The notes under the pieces are model-generated. The model did no database searches, was not told where the DNA came from, and saw only the letters and a program-made list of their open reading frames with translations. A DNA stretch of 64,000 nt. Source: an uncultured Cocleimonas sp. (GTDB lineage: Bacteria > Pseudomonadota > Gammaproteobacteria > Thiotrichales > Thiotrichaceae). Made by a program: the position numbers and the translations under genes. Each line of letters opens with the position of its first letter. The first letter of the stretch is position 1. The stretch covers positions 62,001-126,000 of the forward strand of contig NZ_CANLZW010000010.1 of NCBI RefSeq assembly GCF_947495625.1, in the 5' to 3' direction. Shown here piece after piece: positions 23,784 through 33,647 of the stretch.

Positions 23784-25253
23784 GTGATTCAGTTTGTTCT
23801 CAATAATAAATTGATTCAACTTGAAGATATTCGAGCTGACAAAACCCTATTAGATTTTTTACGTACAGATCAAGGACTCACAGGCTCGAAAGAAGGCTGT
23901 GCTGAAGGTGATTGTGGCGCGTGTACGGTTGTTATTGGCGAACTTGTAAATGATGAACTTGAGTTGAAAACGGTTAATGCCTGTATTCAGTTTGTTCCTA
24001 CGCTCGATGCTAAAGCTGTTTTTACCGTTGAGTATTTACGCCAGAGTGATGGGAGTTTGCATCCCGTGCAGCAAGCAATGGTCGATCAACACGGATCGCA
24101 ATGCGGTTTTTGCACGCCTGGTTTTATTATGTCATTGTGGAATGTTTACAATAAACATCAAGCCGAAGGCAGCAAACCGGAACAGTCAGAAGTCAGAAGC
24201 GCCTTAACTGGCAATTTATGTCGTTGTACGGGCTATCGGCCCATACTTGATGCTGCACAACAAATGTTTGAGTTGCCTCCGGTTGAATTTAAACCTGATG
24301 ATTTATGCAAGCAGCTACGTAATTTAAAACGTGACGCCGCACTCAACCATAACTATAAAGATTCCCAATTCTTTGCACCTAAAACTACTCATGAATTAAC
24401 TGAGCTACGTGCTCAATACCCCGATGCAACCATTCTCGCTGGTGGCACAGATGTCGGCCTTTGGGTGAATAAACAATTTAGAGAACTGAACCCGATCATC
24501 TATATCGGAGAAGTTACTGAACTAAAGCAAATTTTAGTGAAAGATGAATCGTTGAGAATAGGTGCTGGAGTGTCGTTAACCGATACGTATAAAGCGGTGT
24601 CAGAATATTATCCAGAAATGGACCAGATGTGGGAGCGTTTTGCTTCACAGCCTATACGTAATGTCGGAACTCTGGGTGGCAATGTCGCTAATGGCTCACC
24701 CATTGGTGATTCCATGCCAGCACTAATCAGCTTGGGCGCTGAAGTTGAGTTACGTAACACTGCTGGTTCAAGAACGTTGCTGCTCGAGGATTTTTATCTC
24801 GATTATATGAAAAAGGATATGCAGCGAGATGAAATTGTAGAAGCGATTTATCTGCCTTTGCCAGTCTCAGGACAACAGTTCCGCTGCTATAAACTTTCTA
24901 AACGTCATGACTCTGATATTTCCGCTGTATTCGCCGCCTTTGCGCTTAACTTGAAAGGCAATATCGTTGAGAGTTGTCGAATAACATACGGTGGCATGGC
25001 TGCAACGTCCAAGAGAGCAAAACAGACAGAACAGAGTTTAGTCGGCCAGGAGTGGAATGAAACAAATGTTCGCACTGCGATGAATGTGATGCAGCAAGAC
25101 TATGCGCCAATGACTGATATGCGCGCGAGTGATAAAAACCGCATGCAATCGGCGTCAAATCTACTCTACCGTTTTTATCTGGAAACGCGTTTGGTGAATC
25201 CATTACCCAACGAAAGTCTCGATGTGTTTGCCAATACGAGCGTGAATTCATGA
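23784..25253 (+). CDS. xdhA: Xanthine dehydrogenase small subunit (2Fe-2S and FAD)
   Basis: A 489-residue electron-transfer subunit. The plant-type ferredoxin cluster uses C39, C44, C47 and C67. The second cluster uses C107 and C110 (QCGFCTPGF) with C146 and C148 (NLCRCTGYRP). The FAD domain shows ILAGGTDVGLW and RNVGTLGGNVANGSPIGD. The start is GTG at 23784, with GGAG at normal spacing. It passes electrons from the molybdenum subunit to NAD. Its stop overlaps the xdhB start (ATGA). A sigma-54-like promoter lies about 200 bases upstream. Confidence 0.96.
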   Translation: MIQFVLNNKLIQLEDIRADKTLLDFLRTDQGLTGSKEGCAEGDCGACTVVIGELVNDELELKTVNACIQFVPTLDAKAVFTVEYLRQSDGSLHPVQQAMVDQHGSQCGFCTPGFIMSLWNVYNKHQAEGSKPEQSEVRSALTGNLCRCTGYRPILDAAQQMFELPPVEFKPDDLCKQLRNLKRDAALNHNYKDSQFFAPKTTHELTELRAQYPDATILAGGTDVGLWVNKQFRELNPIIYIGEVTELKQILVKDESLRIGAGVSLTDTYKAVSEYYPEMDQMWERFASQPIRNVGTLGGNVANGSPIGDSMPALISLGAEVELRNTAGSRTLLLEDFYLDYMKKDMQRDEIVEAIYLPLPVSGQQFRCYKLSKRHDSDISAVFAAFALNLKGNIVESCRITYGGMAATSKRAKQTEQSLVGQEWNETNVRTAMNVMQQDYAPMTDMRASDKNRMQSASNLLYRFYLETRLVNPLPNESLDVFANTSVNS

Positions 25254-27574
25254 GTCATTCAACAGAAAAATCTCACCCTCACGAATCCGCGCATTTACAT
25301 GTTTCTGGTGAAGCGGTGTATGTGGATGATATTGCCGAAGTCAATGGAACCATGTATGCGGCTCTGGGTTTAAGCGAGCGCCCACATGCATTAATCAAGT
25401 CCATGGATTTATCCGCCGTTGAAGCCGCTGAGGATGTGGTCGCGGTATTAACTGCCAAAGATATTCCGGGTGAAAACGAATGTGGTCCGATTGTTCAGGA
25501 TGATCCAATTCTTGCTGATGGCTTAGTGCAGTTTGTGGGTCAACCGATGTTCGTGGTTGTTGCAAAAAGCTATATGGCGGCACGTCGTGCAAGCGTTTTA
25601 GCTAAAGTCGAATACGAAGATTTACCCGCAATCATGACGCCACAGGAAGCCAAGCTACAAGGCTCGTTTGTGGTTCCGCCAATGCAGTTAGTACGTGGTG
25701 AACCTGAAAAGAAACTCCAAGATTCTCCGCATCGAAGCAAAGGAACATTCTATGTGGTTGGACAAGAACAGTTTTATCTTGAAGGCCAGATCTCCTACGC
25801 CATCCCGAAAGAAGATAATGGCATGCTGGTGTATTGTTCGACACAGCATCCTACTGAAATGCAGCACTTGGTTGCGCATTCGACTAAACGTGATTTTAAT
25901 CAAGTGCTTATCGAAACTCGTCGTATGGGTGGGGGCTTTGGTGGTAAAGAATCTCAATCCGGCTTGTTTGCCTGTGTCGCCGCGATATGTGCTGATCACC
26001 TGAAATGCCCAGTAAAAATTCGTCTCGATCGTGATGACGATTTTATGGCTACGGGAAAACGTCATTGTTTTTACTATGAATACGATGTTGGCTTTGATGA
26101 AGATGGACGAATTCTTGCAGCCAAAGTCGAAATGGTTTTGCGTTCGGGGTTTTCAACTGATCTATCACCACCGGTAGCAACCCGCGCGGTATGTCATTTT
26201 GATAATGCTTACTATCTAAGTGATGTTGAAATACACGCGATGTGCGGCAAAACCAATACCCAGTCAAATACCGCTTTTCGCGGCTTTGGAGGTCCACAGG
26301 GAGCCATCGCGATTGAAAATATTATTGATAATATTGCACGTGATCTAGGTAAGGACTCTCTGGAAATCCGTAAAGCTAATTTTTACGGAAACGATGAACG
26401 CAATATTACGCCTTATGGTCAAACAGTCGAAGACAATGTTATTCATGAGCTGGTTGCCGAGTTAGAAAAAACCAGCGATTACGTAGCGCGTCGCGCTGAG
26501 ATTAAGGCTTACAACGAAACGAGCCCAATTCTAAAAAAAGGTCTAGCACTGACCCCCGTAAAATTCGGGATTTCATTCAATGTGGTGCATTTCAATCAGG
26601 CTGGTGCATTGGTCCATATCTACACCGATGGCTCTATTCTGGTGAATCATGGCGGCACTGAAATGGGGCAGGGGCTGAATACCAAAGTTGCGCAGGTTGT
26701 TGCATTAGTGCTGGGTGTTGATCTCAGTCGGGTACGTGCTACAGCCACAGATACCAGTAAAGTTGTTAATACTTCGGCAACTGCGGCATCTTCCGGAACT
26801 GATTTAAATGGTAAAGCCGCCGAGAATGCTGCTGCACAGATTAAACAACGTTTAGCAGAATATATCGCCCATAAGTGGGGGGGTGACATTCAAGATGTGT
26901 TATTTGAAAATGATACGGTCAGTCTTGATAAACAATCGATACCCTTCACAGAACTTGTTGTAGAGGCCTATGAAAACCGAATACAACTCTGGTCAGACGG
27001 TTTTTATAAAACACCCAAACTGAATTGGGACAAGGATAAGTTACAAGGTCGACCTTTTTTCTATTTTGCCTACGGTGCAGCCGTTTCAGAAGTGATTGTT
27101 GATACCTTAACTGGCGAGATGAAGTTACTCCGCGCAGATTTATTACACGATGCCGGAAATCCAATTAATACAGCGATAGATATCGGTCAGGTAGAAGGCG
27201 CCTTTATTCAAGGAATGGGCTGGCTTACGACAGAGGATTTATGGTGGAACCCGAAGGGCAAGCTGATGACGCATGCACCTTCCACCTATAAAATTCCTGC
27301 TGTTAACGATTGTCCAGATGACCTTAGAGTAAATCTTTTTCATAACCCGAATCACGAGGACACCATACTACGTTCTAAAGCTGTGGGTGAGCCACCTTTA
27401 CTATTGGGTTTCTCGGTATTTTTTGCGATCCGTGATGCAATAGCCAGTGTCGCTGATTACAAAATAAATCCACCTTTAGATGCGCCTGCGACCCCTGAAA
27501 ATATCATGAATGCCATTAGCGCAATAACTGATAATGTTGATGAAACTGATACAAACAGAGGAGCAATGTCTTGA
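25250..27574 (+). CDS. xdhB: Xanthine dehydrogenase molybdopterin subunit
   Basis: A 774-residue catalytic subunit that hydroxylates hypoxanthine and xanthine to urate. Cofactor-binding motifs are present: RRMGGGFGGKES, NTAFRGFGGPQG and GGTEMGQGLNTK. The catalytic glutamate is E714 in KAVGEPPLLLG. The length is normal. Bases 26867-26887 match the dispersed element at 19 of 21 positions and encode AHKWGGD, with no obvious extra residues relative to the family. It overlaps xdhA by four bases and xdhC by four (TTGA). Confidence 0.96.
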   Translation: MSHSTEKSHPHESAHLHVSGEAVYVDDIAEVNGTMYAALGLSERPHALIKSMDLSAVEAAEDVVAVLTAKDIPGENECGPIVQDDPILADGLVQFVGQPMFVVVAKSYMAARRASVLAKVEYEDLPAIMTPQEAKLQGSFVVPPMQLVRGEPEKKLQDSPHRSKGTFYVVGQEQFYLEGQISYAIPKEDNGMLVYCSTQHPTEMQHLVAHSTKRDFNQVLIETRRMGGGFGGKESQSGLFACVAAICADHLKCPVKIRLDRDDDFMATGKRHCFYYEYDVGFDEDGRILAAKVEMVLRSGFSTDLSPPVATRAVCHFDNAYYLSDVEIHAMCGKTNTQSNTAFRGFGGPQGAIAIENIIDNIARDLGKDSLEIRKANFYGNDERNITPYGQTVEDNVIHELVAELEKTSDYVARRAEIKAYNETSPILKKGLALTPVKFGISFNVVHFNQAGALVHIYTDGSILVNHGGTEMGQGLNTKVAQVVALVLGVDLSRVRATATDTSKVVNTSATAASSGTDLNGKAAENAAAQIKQRLAEYIAHKWGGDIQDVLFENDTVSLDKQSIPFTELVVEAYENRIQLWSDGFYKTPKLNWDKDKLQGRPFFYFAYGAAVSEVIVDTLTGEMKLLRADLLHDAGNPINTAIDIGQVEGAFIQGMGWLTTEDLWWNPKGKLMTHAPSTYKIPAVNDCPDDLRVNLFHNPNHEDTILRSKAVGEPPLLLGFSVFFAIRDAIASVADYKINPPLDAPATPENIMNAISAITDNVDETDTNRGAMS

Positions 27575-28398
27575 ACTGGGTTCAGGCAATGGCGAAGCTA
27601 GAATCTGAAGCACAAGGATTCGTATTGCTCACGGTGATGGCTGTTCGCGGTTCCTGTCCGCGCGATACGGGTACAAAAATGGTGGTTTCTGAAGATGATA
27701 CTTTCGATACCATTGGTGGCGGTGCGCTGGAGTTTCAATCTATCGACATTGCACGTGAGTTATTGAAATCCAATAAATTACAGCAACATACCGAGCGTTT
27801 TAATCTGGGAAAAGATTTAAAGCAATGCTGCGGTGGCGTTGTTTCGGTCTTTTTTGAGGTATTTCCCGCAAGTGATTTTGTGTTGAATATTTTTGGCGCA
27901 GGGCATATCGGTCAGGCATTGGTCAAAATATTGACTGAGGTAGATTGTAAGGTAAACCTGTTCGATTCCAGACCAGAACTGCTCAGTGATATTGATGCGA
28001 GAAATGTTCAAATAATTCATTTAAAAAAACCAGAACTGGCGGTCGAATCGTGTCCTAAAAAGAGTTACTTTCTGGTGATGACACACGATCATGCGCTCGA
28101 CCAGCAACTCTGCGAAGCGATTCTCACGCGTGGAGATTCGGCATATTGTGGTGTGATAGGTTCGAGTACCAAAGGGCTAAAATTTAGACAGCGTCTATTA
28201 AAGAAAGGCTTTAATCAGGATGAACTGCAACAGTTGACATGCCCCATGGGGTTGCCCGACTTAAAGACTAAAAAACCAATGGAGATTGCTGTTTCGATCA
28301 TGGCTGAATGTCTGTTGTTAAAAGAAAAGCAGCAGTTAGATTATGCTCGACTTGAAGATGATATAAACAAGATAGTCAGCATAGAGAGCAGGGATTAA
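27571..28398 (+). CDS. xdhC: Xanthine dehydrogenase accessory protein XdhC
   Basis: A 275-residue chaperone that binds molybdenum cofactor, promotes its sulfuration and inserts it into XdhB. GSCPRDTGTKMVV and TIGGGALEFQ near the N-terminus and the Rossmann motif NIFGAGHIGQAL are family features, as is YCGVIGSSTKGLKFRQRL. The start is TTG at 27571, overlapping the xdhB stop and preceded by AGAGGAG. This is a rare start codon, supported by spacing and alignment. It ends in TAATG shared with guaD. Confidence 0.93.
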   Translation: MNWVQAMAKLESEAQGFVLLTVMAVRGSCPRDTGTKMVVSEDDTFDTIGGGALEFQSIDIARELLKSNKLQQHTERFNLGKDLKQCCGGVVSVFFEVFPASDFVLNIFGAGHIGQALVKILTEVDCKVNLFDSRPELLSDIDARNVQIIHLKKPELAVESCPKKSYFLVMTHDHALDQQLCEAILTRGDSAYCGVIGSSTKGLKFRQRLLKKGFNQDELQQLTCPMGLPDLKTKKPMEIAVSIMAECLLLKEKQQLDYARLEDDINKIVSIESRD

Positions 28399-29732
28399 TG
28401 ACAATTTCATCTTCAGTTAAAGATTCTGTTACAGCTCATCGCGGCGAAATATTGCATTTCTTAAGTAATCCTCAATATCAGTCTTCAACAGAAACAAAAG
28501 AGAAGAGCTGGCAGTATTTTAAAGATGGTTTACTGGTCATTGATAGCAACGGTCAGGTGCAGTCCTGTGGTGAAGCGGAAGCGCTACTCAAAGCATTGCC
28601 CGCTGATGCTCATATTACGGAACACCCCAATTGCCTGATCACTCCCGGTTTTATTGATACACACATTCATTTCCCACAGTGTGAAATTATCGCATCTTAC
28701 GGTGAACAATTGCTTGAGTGGCTCGAAACCTATACTTTTCCTGCTGAATCGAATTTCTCTGATCCGGAATATGCCGCAGAAATAGCCCGTTTTTTCCTTG
28801 ATCAATTACTGTCTAATGGAACCACGACCGCGTTAGTTTTCGGCACGGTACATCCACAATCTGTTGATGCGTTCTTTACCGAGGCACAGCAACGTAATTT
28901 GCGTATGATTTGCGGCAAGGTAATGATGGATCGACACGCGCCAGATTATTTACTGGATACGCCCGAAACGTCTTATAGCGAAAGCAAACAACTTATTGAG
29001 AAATGGCACAATAAAGATCGTTTACGTTATGCCGTAACGCCGCGTTTTGCACCGACCAGCACCCCAGAACAGTTGGAAGCGGCAGGGCGCTTATTAAAAG
29101 AATTTCCGGATGTGCATTTTCAAACACATCTTTCTGAGAATAAAAAAGAGTGCGAATGGGTGCATGACTTATTTCCAGAGAGGAAAAACTATCTGGATGT
29201 TTACGATCATTATGATTTGCTGGGTAAACGCTCTGTTTTTGCGCATGGTATTCACCTGGACGATGGCGAATGGCAACGACTTGCTGAAACGGACTCGTCT
29301 ATATCGTATTGCCCGCGTTCCAATCTTTTTATCGGTAGTGGTTTGTTTAATCTGCATAAAGCACAACAACATAAAGTGAAAGTAGGTTTGGGTACCGATG
29401 TTGCCGGTGGGGACAGTTTCTCAATCCTGCAAACGATTAACGAAGCCTATAAAATTCAACAACTTCAAGACCAAAGCTTATCTGCATTCCAGTCTTTGTA
29501 CATGGCAACACTCGGTGGCGCTAAAACACTGGATTTAGACGATAACATTGGGAACTTTGAACAGGGTAAGGAAGCTGATTTTGTGGTGATGGATTATCAG
29601 GCAACGCCGTTGCTGAAATTTAAAATAGAACAATGCACTACGTTTGAAGAGCGTCTGTTTTCATTATTGATGTTGGGCGATGATCGTTGTGTTAAAGAAA
29701 CCTATATTATGGGTAAAAAGTATCATGGTTGA
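28398..29732 (+). CDS. guaD: Guanine deaminase
   Basis: A 444-residue zinc amidohydrolase that converts guanine to xanthine, feeding xanthine dehydrogenase. Visible motifs are PGFIDTHIHFPQ (metal histidines), HTHLSENKKE, FAHGIHLDD and GLGTDVAGGDSFS. The ALVFGTVHPQSVDAFF segment is typical of GuaD. Its start overlaps the xdhC stop by one base, so translation is coupled. An inverted pair of the dispersed element occupies the gap before the nucleoside transporter operon. Confidence 0.95.
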   Translation: MTISSSVKDSVTAHRGEILHFLSNPQYQSSTETKEKSWQYFKDGLLVIDSNGQVQSCGEAEALLKALPADAHITEHPNCLITPGFIDTHIHFPQCEIIASYGEQLLEWLETYTFPAESNFSDPEYAAEIARFFLDQLLSNGTTTALVFGTVHPQSVDAFFTEAQQRNLRMICGKVMMDRHAPDYLLDTPETSYSESKQLIEKWHNKDRLRYAVTPRFAPTSTPEQLEAAGRLLKEFPDVHFQTHLSENKKECEWVHDLFPERKNYLDVYDHYDLLGKRSVFAHGIHLDDGEWQRLAETDSSISYCPRSNLFIGSGLFNLHKAQQHKVKVGLGTDVAGGDSFSILQTINEAYKIQQLQDQSLSAFQSLYMATLGGAKTLDLDDNIGNFEQGKEADFVVMDYQATPLLKFKIEQCTTFEERLFSLLMLGDDRCVKETYIMGKKYHG

Positions 29733-29766
29733 AAAGTCCTATAACAATGACTTTTATTCATTCATG

Positions 29767-29796
29767 AAAAAATAAAGCCTCTAAAGTAGGGGGGTG
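29767..29796 (+). repeat. GTAGGGGGGTG element, left arm of an inverted pair
   Basis: AAAAAATAAAGCCTC then TAAAGTAGGGGGGTGG. It lies 35 bases after the guaD stop in sense orientation. Confidence 0.88.
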
Positions 29797-29821
29797 GGTA
29801 CAATCGATATGGGTTTAATAC

Positions 29822-29854
29822 AAGTGTATTAAAAGCGTAATAAAAGTGTAATTA
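29822..29854 (+). repeat. Three tandem 11-mers
   Basis: AAGTGTATTAA, AAGCGTAATAA and AAGTGTAATTA are near-identical head-to-tail units. They sit between the two inverted copies of the dispersed element. Confidence 0.55.
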
Positions 29855-29880
29855 AGAAATATATTCTTAAAACGATTAAA

Positions 29881-29910
29881 GGCACCTCCCCACTTTGAGG
29901 GCATTTTTTA
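29881..29910 (-). repeat. GTAGGGGGGTG element, divergent right arm
   Basis: Read on the minus strand: T, A6, TGCCCTC, then AAAGTGGGGAGGTGCC. It matches the divergent copy at 22021-22049. Confidence 0.65.
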
Positions 29911-30006
29911 ATAATTTAAGGAAACATTATTAGATTTATTGCAAATGTATGAAATTCATTTGTTTTTTAACGGTACAATTTTAGATTAATCTGGATAGGG
30001 AAACAC

Positions 30007-31572
30007 ATGGCTCAACCATCTGAGTATTTGCTAGAACTCACAGGAATGCGTAAAGCATTTCCGGGTGTACTCGCTACTGACAATGTCGATCTGAAAATCA
30101 GACCTGGCGAAGTGCACGCTTTACTCGGCGAAAATGGTGCAGGTAAATCCACTCTGGTAAAAATGATTTATGGCATATTAAAACCAGATGCTGGAGAAAT
30201 TAAATTCGATGGAAAAGCAGTTAATATCAAGGCACCAGCCCATGCCAGAGAGTTGGGCATTGCAATGGTGTTTCAACATTTTTCACTGTTTGATTCATTA
30301 ACCGTCGTCGAAAATATATCACTGGGGATGGATCATGCCAGCAGCATGAGAGAACTGGCAGAGCAGATTACCGAAGTATCCCAACGTTATGGTTTGCCTC
30401 TTGATCCTAATCGACACGTTTATACTTTATCCGTAGGTGAGCGCCAACGAATTGAAATTATTCGTTGTCTATTGCAAGAACCTAAATTGCTGATAATGGA
30501 TGAACCCACTTCGGTATTAACCCCGCAAGAAGTGAAAAAATTATTTGTCACCTTAAGACGGTTAGGTGAGGAAGGTCTGGCGATTCTCTATATCAGTCAT
30601 AAGCTCGATGAAATTAAGGCACTTTGCCATGACGCCACCATTTTAAGACTGGGCAAAAAAGTCGCGACAGTATCGGTTGATAAAGAAAGCACAGGATCAC
30701 TCGCCGCAATGATGATGGGTGAAGAAATGCAGGCCTTTAAACACCCGAAAAAACCAACGCTTGGTGATATCCGTTTAAAGGCTAAAAACCTGAATGTAGT
30801 AGCGGCTGATCCACTGGGTATTTCGTTAAAAGATATTAACCTTTTAGTTCACTCGGGAGAGGTGGTTGGTATCGCAGGTGTTGCAGGAAATGGACAAGAT
30901 GAATTATTAACTGCACTTAATGGTGAGCGATTATCTGAGTCTGGTAGTGTCATTATAGAAGGTGAACACATTGGTCACCTTGGTCCCAATAAGCGTCGTT
31001 TAATGGGAATGGCTAGTGTACCGGAAAAAAGACTCGGTCACGGTGCGATGCCGGATATGAGTTTGGTCGATAATGCGTTTTTAACGTCTTATGAACGCCT
31101 CCATTTTATTAGCCACGGTTTAATCGATTATGGCAAAACAGAAGATTATGCAAACAAAGTGATCAAAGACTTCTCCGTGAAAACCCCCAATGCTGATGTT
31201 CCGGCTGCTAGCCTTTCTGGTGGTAATTTACAGAAATTCATTATGGGTAGAGAATTTGATCAGAATCCCAATATTTTAATTGTTGCACAACCCACCTGGG
31301 GAGTGGATGCGGGTGCTGCACAAACGATTCGTGAAGCGATCCGCAAAATGGCATCTAAAGGTGCTGCGGTATTGGTAATTTCTCAGGATCTGGATGAGTT
31401 AATGGAAATATCTGATCGCATGGGAGCCATCTGTGGAGGCGTGCTCTCGAAGTTTTACCCTATTAGCGAAATCACCATTGAAAAAATGGGGTTGTTAATG
31501 GCGGGGGTCTCACTTGATGACATGCATGATGATGTGATCAATGGCAGTGAGGTTAATCATAATGCTTCCTAG
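30007..31572 (+). CDS. Nucleoside ABC transporter, ATP-binding protein
   Basis: A 521-residue tandem ATPase of the sugar/nucleoside (BMP-associated) ABC class. The first domain has a standard Walker A (LLGENGAGKSTLVKM), signature LSVGERQRIEI and Walker B LLIMDEPT. The second has GVAGNGQDELL, SLSGGNLQKF and a degenerate Walker B, LIVAQPTWGVD, as usual in this group. It powers uptake of purine nucleosides across the inner membrane with the two permeases and the BMP protein downstream. The Tsx-like porin encoded nearby would supply the outer-membrane step. Confidence 0.92.
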   Translation: MAQPSEYLLELTGMRKAFPGVLATDNVDLKIRPGEVHALLGENGAGKSTLVKMIYGILKPDAGEIKFDGKAVNIKAPAHARELGIAMVFQHFSLFDSLTVVENISLGMDHASSMRELAEQITEVSQRYGLPLDPNRHVYTLSVGERQRIEIIRCLLQEPKLLIMDEPTSVLTPQEVKKLFVTLRRLGEEGLAILYISHKLDEIKALCHDATILRLGKKVATVSVDKESTGSLAAMMMGEEMQAFKHPKKPTLGDIRLKAKNLNVVAADPLGISLKDINLLVHSGEVVGIAGVAGNGQDELLTALNGERLSESGSVIIEGEHIGHLGPNKRRLMGMASVPEKRLGHGAMPDMSLVDNAFLTSYERLHFISHGLIDYGKTEDYANKVIKDFSVKTPNADVPAASLSGGNLQKFIMGREFDQNPNILIVAQPTWGVDAGAAQTIREAIRKMASKGAAVLVISQDLDELMEISDRMGAICGGVLSKFYPISEITIEKMGLLMAGVSLDDMHDDVINGSEVNHNAS

Positions 31573-32683
31573 ATTGATTAAAAGACAATCACCATCCAAA
31601 GCGATGGTCTATTTGTCACCCATACTCGCACTTTTACTCACGTTACTGGCCAGTATAGTCTTATTTCTGATTATGGGCGTTTCACCCTCGGGGGCTTTAC
31701 ATGCCTTTTTTGTCGAACCTATTTCCTCCATTTATGGATTAACCGAACTCATGGTAAAGGCCACTCCATTGATTCTCATTGGTGTTGCCTTGTCTCTGGG
31801 GTTTCGTGCCGGAGTGTGGAATATCGGTGCCGAAGGCCAATTGATTTTAGGAGGATTATTTGGTGGAGCAACAGCATTATTTTTCTATGAAAAAACAGGC
31901 TTTTACATCATCCCTTTAATTCTGATTATGGGTGCGTTGGGAGGGATTATTTGGGCTGGAATCGTCGCTTTTCTGAAAACCCGTTTTAATGCCAATGAGA
32001 TCCTCACCAGTTTGATGCTGAGTTATGTAGCTGCATTGTTATTAAACCTTTTGATTCATGGGCCTTTAAAAGATCCTGATGGTTTTAATTTCCCCGAATC
32101 ACGTTTATTTAGTGACTCCGCGTTGTTACCTATTTTGTACGATGGTACCCGTTTACACTTAGGCGCTGTAATCGCTTTATTTTTCGTAGGCATCGGCTGG
32201 ATATTACTCTCTCGAACCTTGCTCGGCTATCAAATTAAGGTCATGGGCGATGCGCCAGCAGCCGGTGAGCACGCGGGTTTTAGTCATTCCAAAATAATCT
32301 GGACGACCTTATTAATCAGTGGTGGCGCTGCTGGTTTGGCAGGAGCTATAGAAGTTTCTGGGCCGATAGGACAACTATTGCCCAATATCTCTCCCGGCTA
32401 TGGTTTTGCCGCCATCATAGTTGCTTACGTGGGTCGATTACATCCTCTGGGTGTGTTATTCGCGGCTTTATTGCTGGCGTTATCCTATCTCGGTGGAGAA
32501 ACTGCACAGATGAAACTCAATTTGCCCGTTGCGGTGACCGGTGTTTTTCAAGGCCTATTACTCTTTTTCTTATTGGCCTGTGATGTGTTGATTCAATACA
32601 AGATTCGAACCTCAAAAAAGTCTGAGTCGACGATTGCGCCAGCGGTTAAGTCATCAATAAAATCTACAAGCGAGGTAAAGTAA
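31562..32683 (+). CDS. Nucleoside ABC transporter permease 1
   Basis: An inner-membrane permease of about 373 residues with 8-10 hydrophobic segments. PLILIGVALSLGFRAGVWNIGAEGQL is the characteristic motif of BMP-family permeases. The ATG at 31562 overlaps the end of the ATPase gene by 11 bases and fits the family better than the in-frame ATG at 31541. The Lys/Ser-rich C-terminal tail is cytoplasmic. The stop overlaps the second permease start (TAATG). Confidence 0.9.
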   Translation: MLPRLIKRQSPSKAMVYLSPILALLLTLLASIVLFLIMGVSPSGALHAFFVEPISSIYGLTELMVKATPLILIGVALSLGFRAGVWNIGAEGQLILGGLFGGATALFFYEKTGFYIIPLILIMGALGGIIWAGIVAFLKTRFNANEILTSLMLSYVAALLLNLLIHGPLKDPDGFNFPESRLFSDSALLPILYDGTRLHLGAVIALFFVGIGWILLSRTLLGYQIKVMGDAPAAGEHAGFSHSKIIWTTLLISGGAAGLAGAIEVSGPIGQLLPNISPGYGFAAIIVAYVGRLHPLGVLFAALLLALSYLGGETAQMKLNLPVAVTGVFQGLLLFFLLACDVLIQYKIRTSKKSESTIAPAVKSSIKSTSEVK

Positions 32684-33603
32684 TGGAGATTTTAGTTGCA
32701 GCAATACTGACAATTATCACCGCAGCAACGCCATTATTATTTGCCGCGTTGGGCGAATTAGTAACAGAAAAATCTGGCGTTCTTAATCTTGGTGTCGAAG
32801 GCATGATGGTGATGGGCGCAATCGTCGGATTCGCCGCCGTGCATTACTCTGGCAGTGCCACCGTGGCTATTTTTGCCAGTATGCTAGCGGGTGCGTCGAT
32901 GGCTGCTATTTTCGGTGTGCTAGTGCTAGTGTTCCATGCCAGCCAGGTACCTACAGGGCTAGCCTTAACAATATTTGGTATAGGACTAAGTGCGCTTGTC
33001 GGTCAAAGTATGATTGGTGTGGCTTATGATGGCATTCCACAACTTCATATCCCGGTAATTTCTGATATACCCGTGATTGGTGAAATCTTCTTCAGTCAGG
33101 ATGGGCTGGTTTATCTGTCTATCTTTATGGTGTTTGCCGTCATGTGGTTTATGAATAAAACCCGTGCAGGATTGATTCTCAGAGCCGTAGGAGACTCCCA
33201 CGATGCAGCGCATGCGATGGGCTATTCAGTGCTTAAAATTCGCTTTCTCGCAGTGTTATTTGGCGGTGCGATGGCAGGCGTGGGCGGGGCCTATTTATCG
33301 TTGGCTTACTCACCGCTGTGGGTGGAGCAAATGACAGCCGGTCGTGGCTGGATAGCGCTCGCTTTAGTGGTATTCGCAAGCTGGAAAGTCAGACGCGTAT
33401 TATTGGGTGCCTACCTGTTTGGTGGCATCTCAATTTTACAATTGCACGCTCAAGCACTGGGTATTGCTGTGCCTTCGCAAGTGATGTCGATGCTACCGTA
33501 TCTCGCCACTATTTTAGTACTGGTTATTATTTCTCGAGACCGTTCTAAAATTAAACTAAATGCCCCTGCAAGTTTAGGAAAACCTTTTCATGCAAGTCGA
33601 TAA
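32683..33603 (+). CDS. Nucleoside ABC transporter permease 2
   Basis: A 306-residue membrane protein, the usual partner of permease 1. AATPLLFAALGELVTEKSGVLNLGVEGMM is the conserved opening of this subfamily, and RAVGDSHDAAHAMGYSV is the cytoplasmic coupling loop. It has about eight transmembrane segments. Translation is coupled to permease 1 by a one-base overlap, and the binding protein follows 44 bases later. Confidence 0.92.
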   Translation: MEILVAAILTIITAATPLLFAALGELVTEKSGVLNLGVEGMMVMGAIVGFAAVHYSGSATVAIFASMLAGASMAAIFGVLVLVFHASQVPTGLALTIFGIGLSALVGQSMIGVAYDGIPQLHIPVISDIPVIGEIFFSQDGLVYLSIFMVFAVMWFMNKTRAGLILRAVGDSHDAAHAMGYSVLKIRFLAVLFGGAMAGVGGAYLSLAYSPLWVEQMTAGRGWIALALVVFASWKVRRVLLGAYLFGGISILQLHAQALGIAVPSQVMSMLPYLATILVLVIISRDRSKIKLNAPASLGKPFHASR

Positions 33604-33647
33604 ATATCTGTTAATATTTAAATCAACCCAACCCCTAAGGAGTTAAA

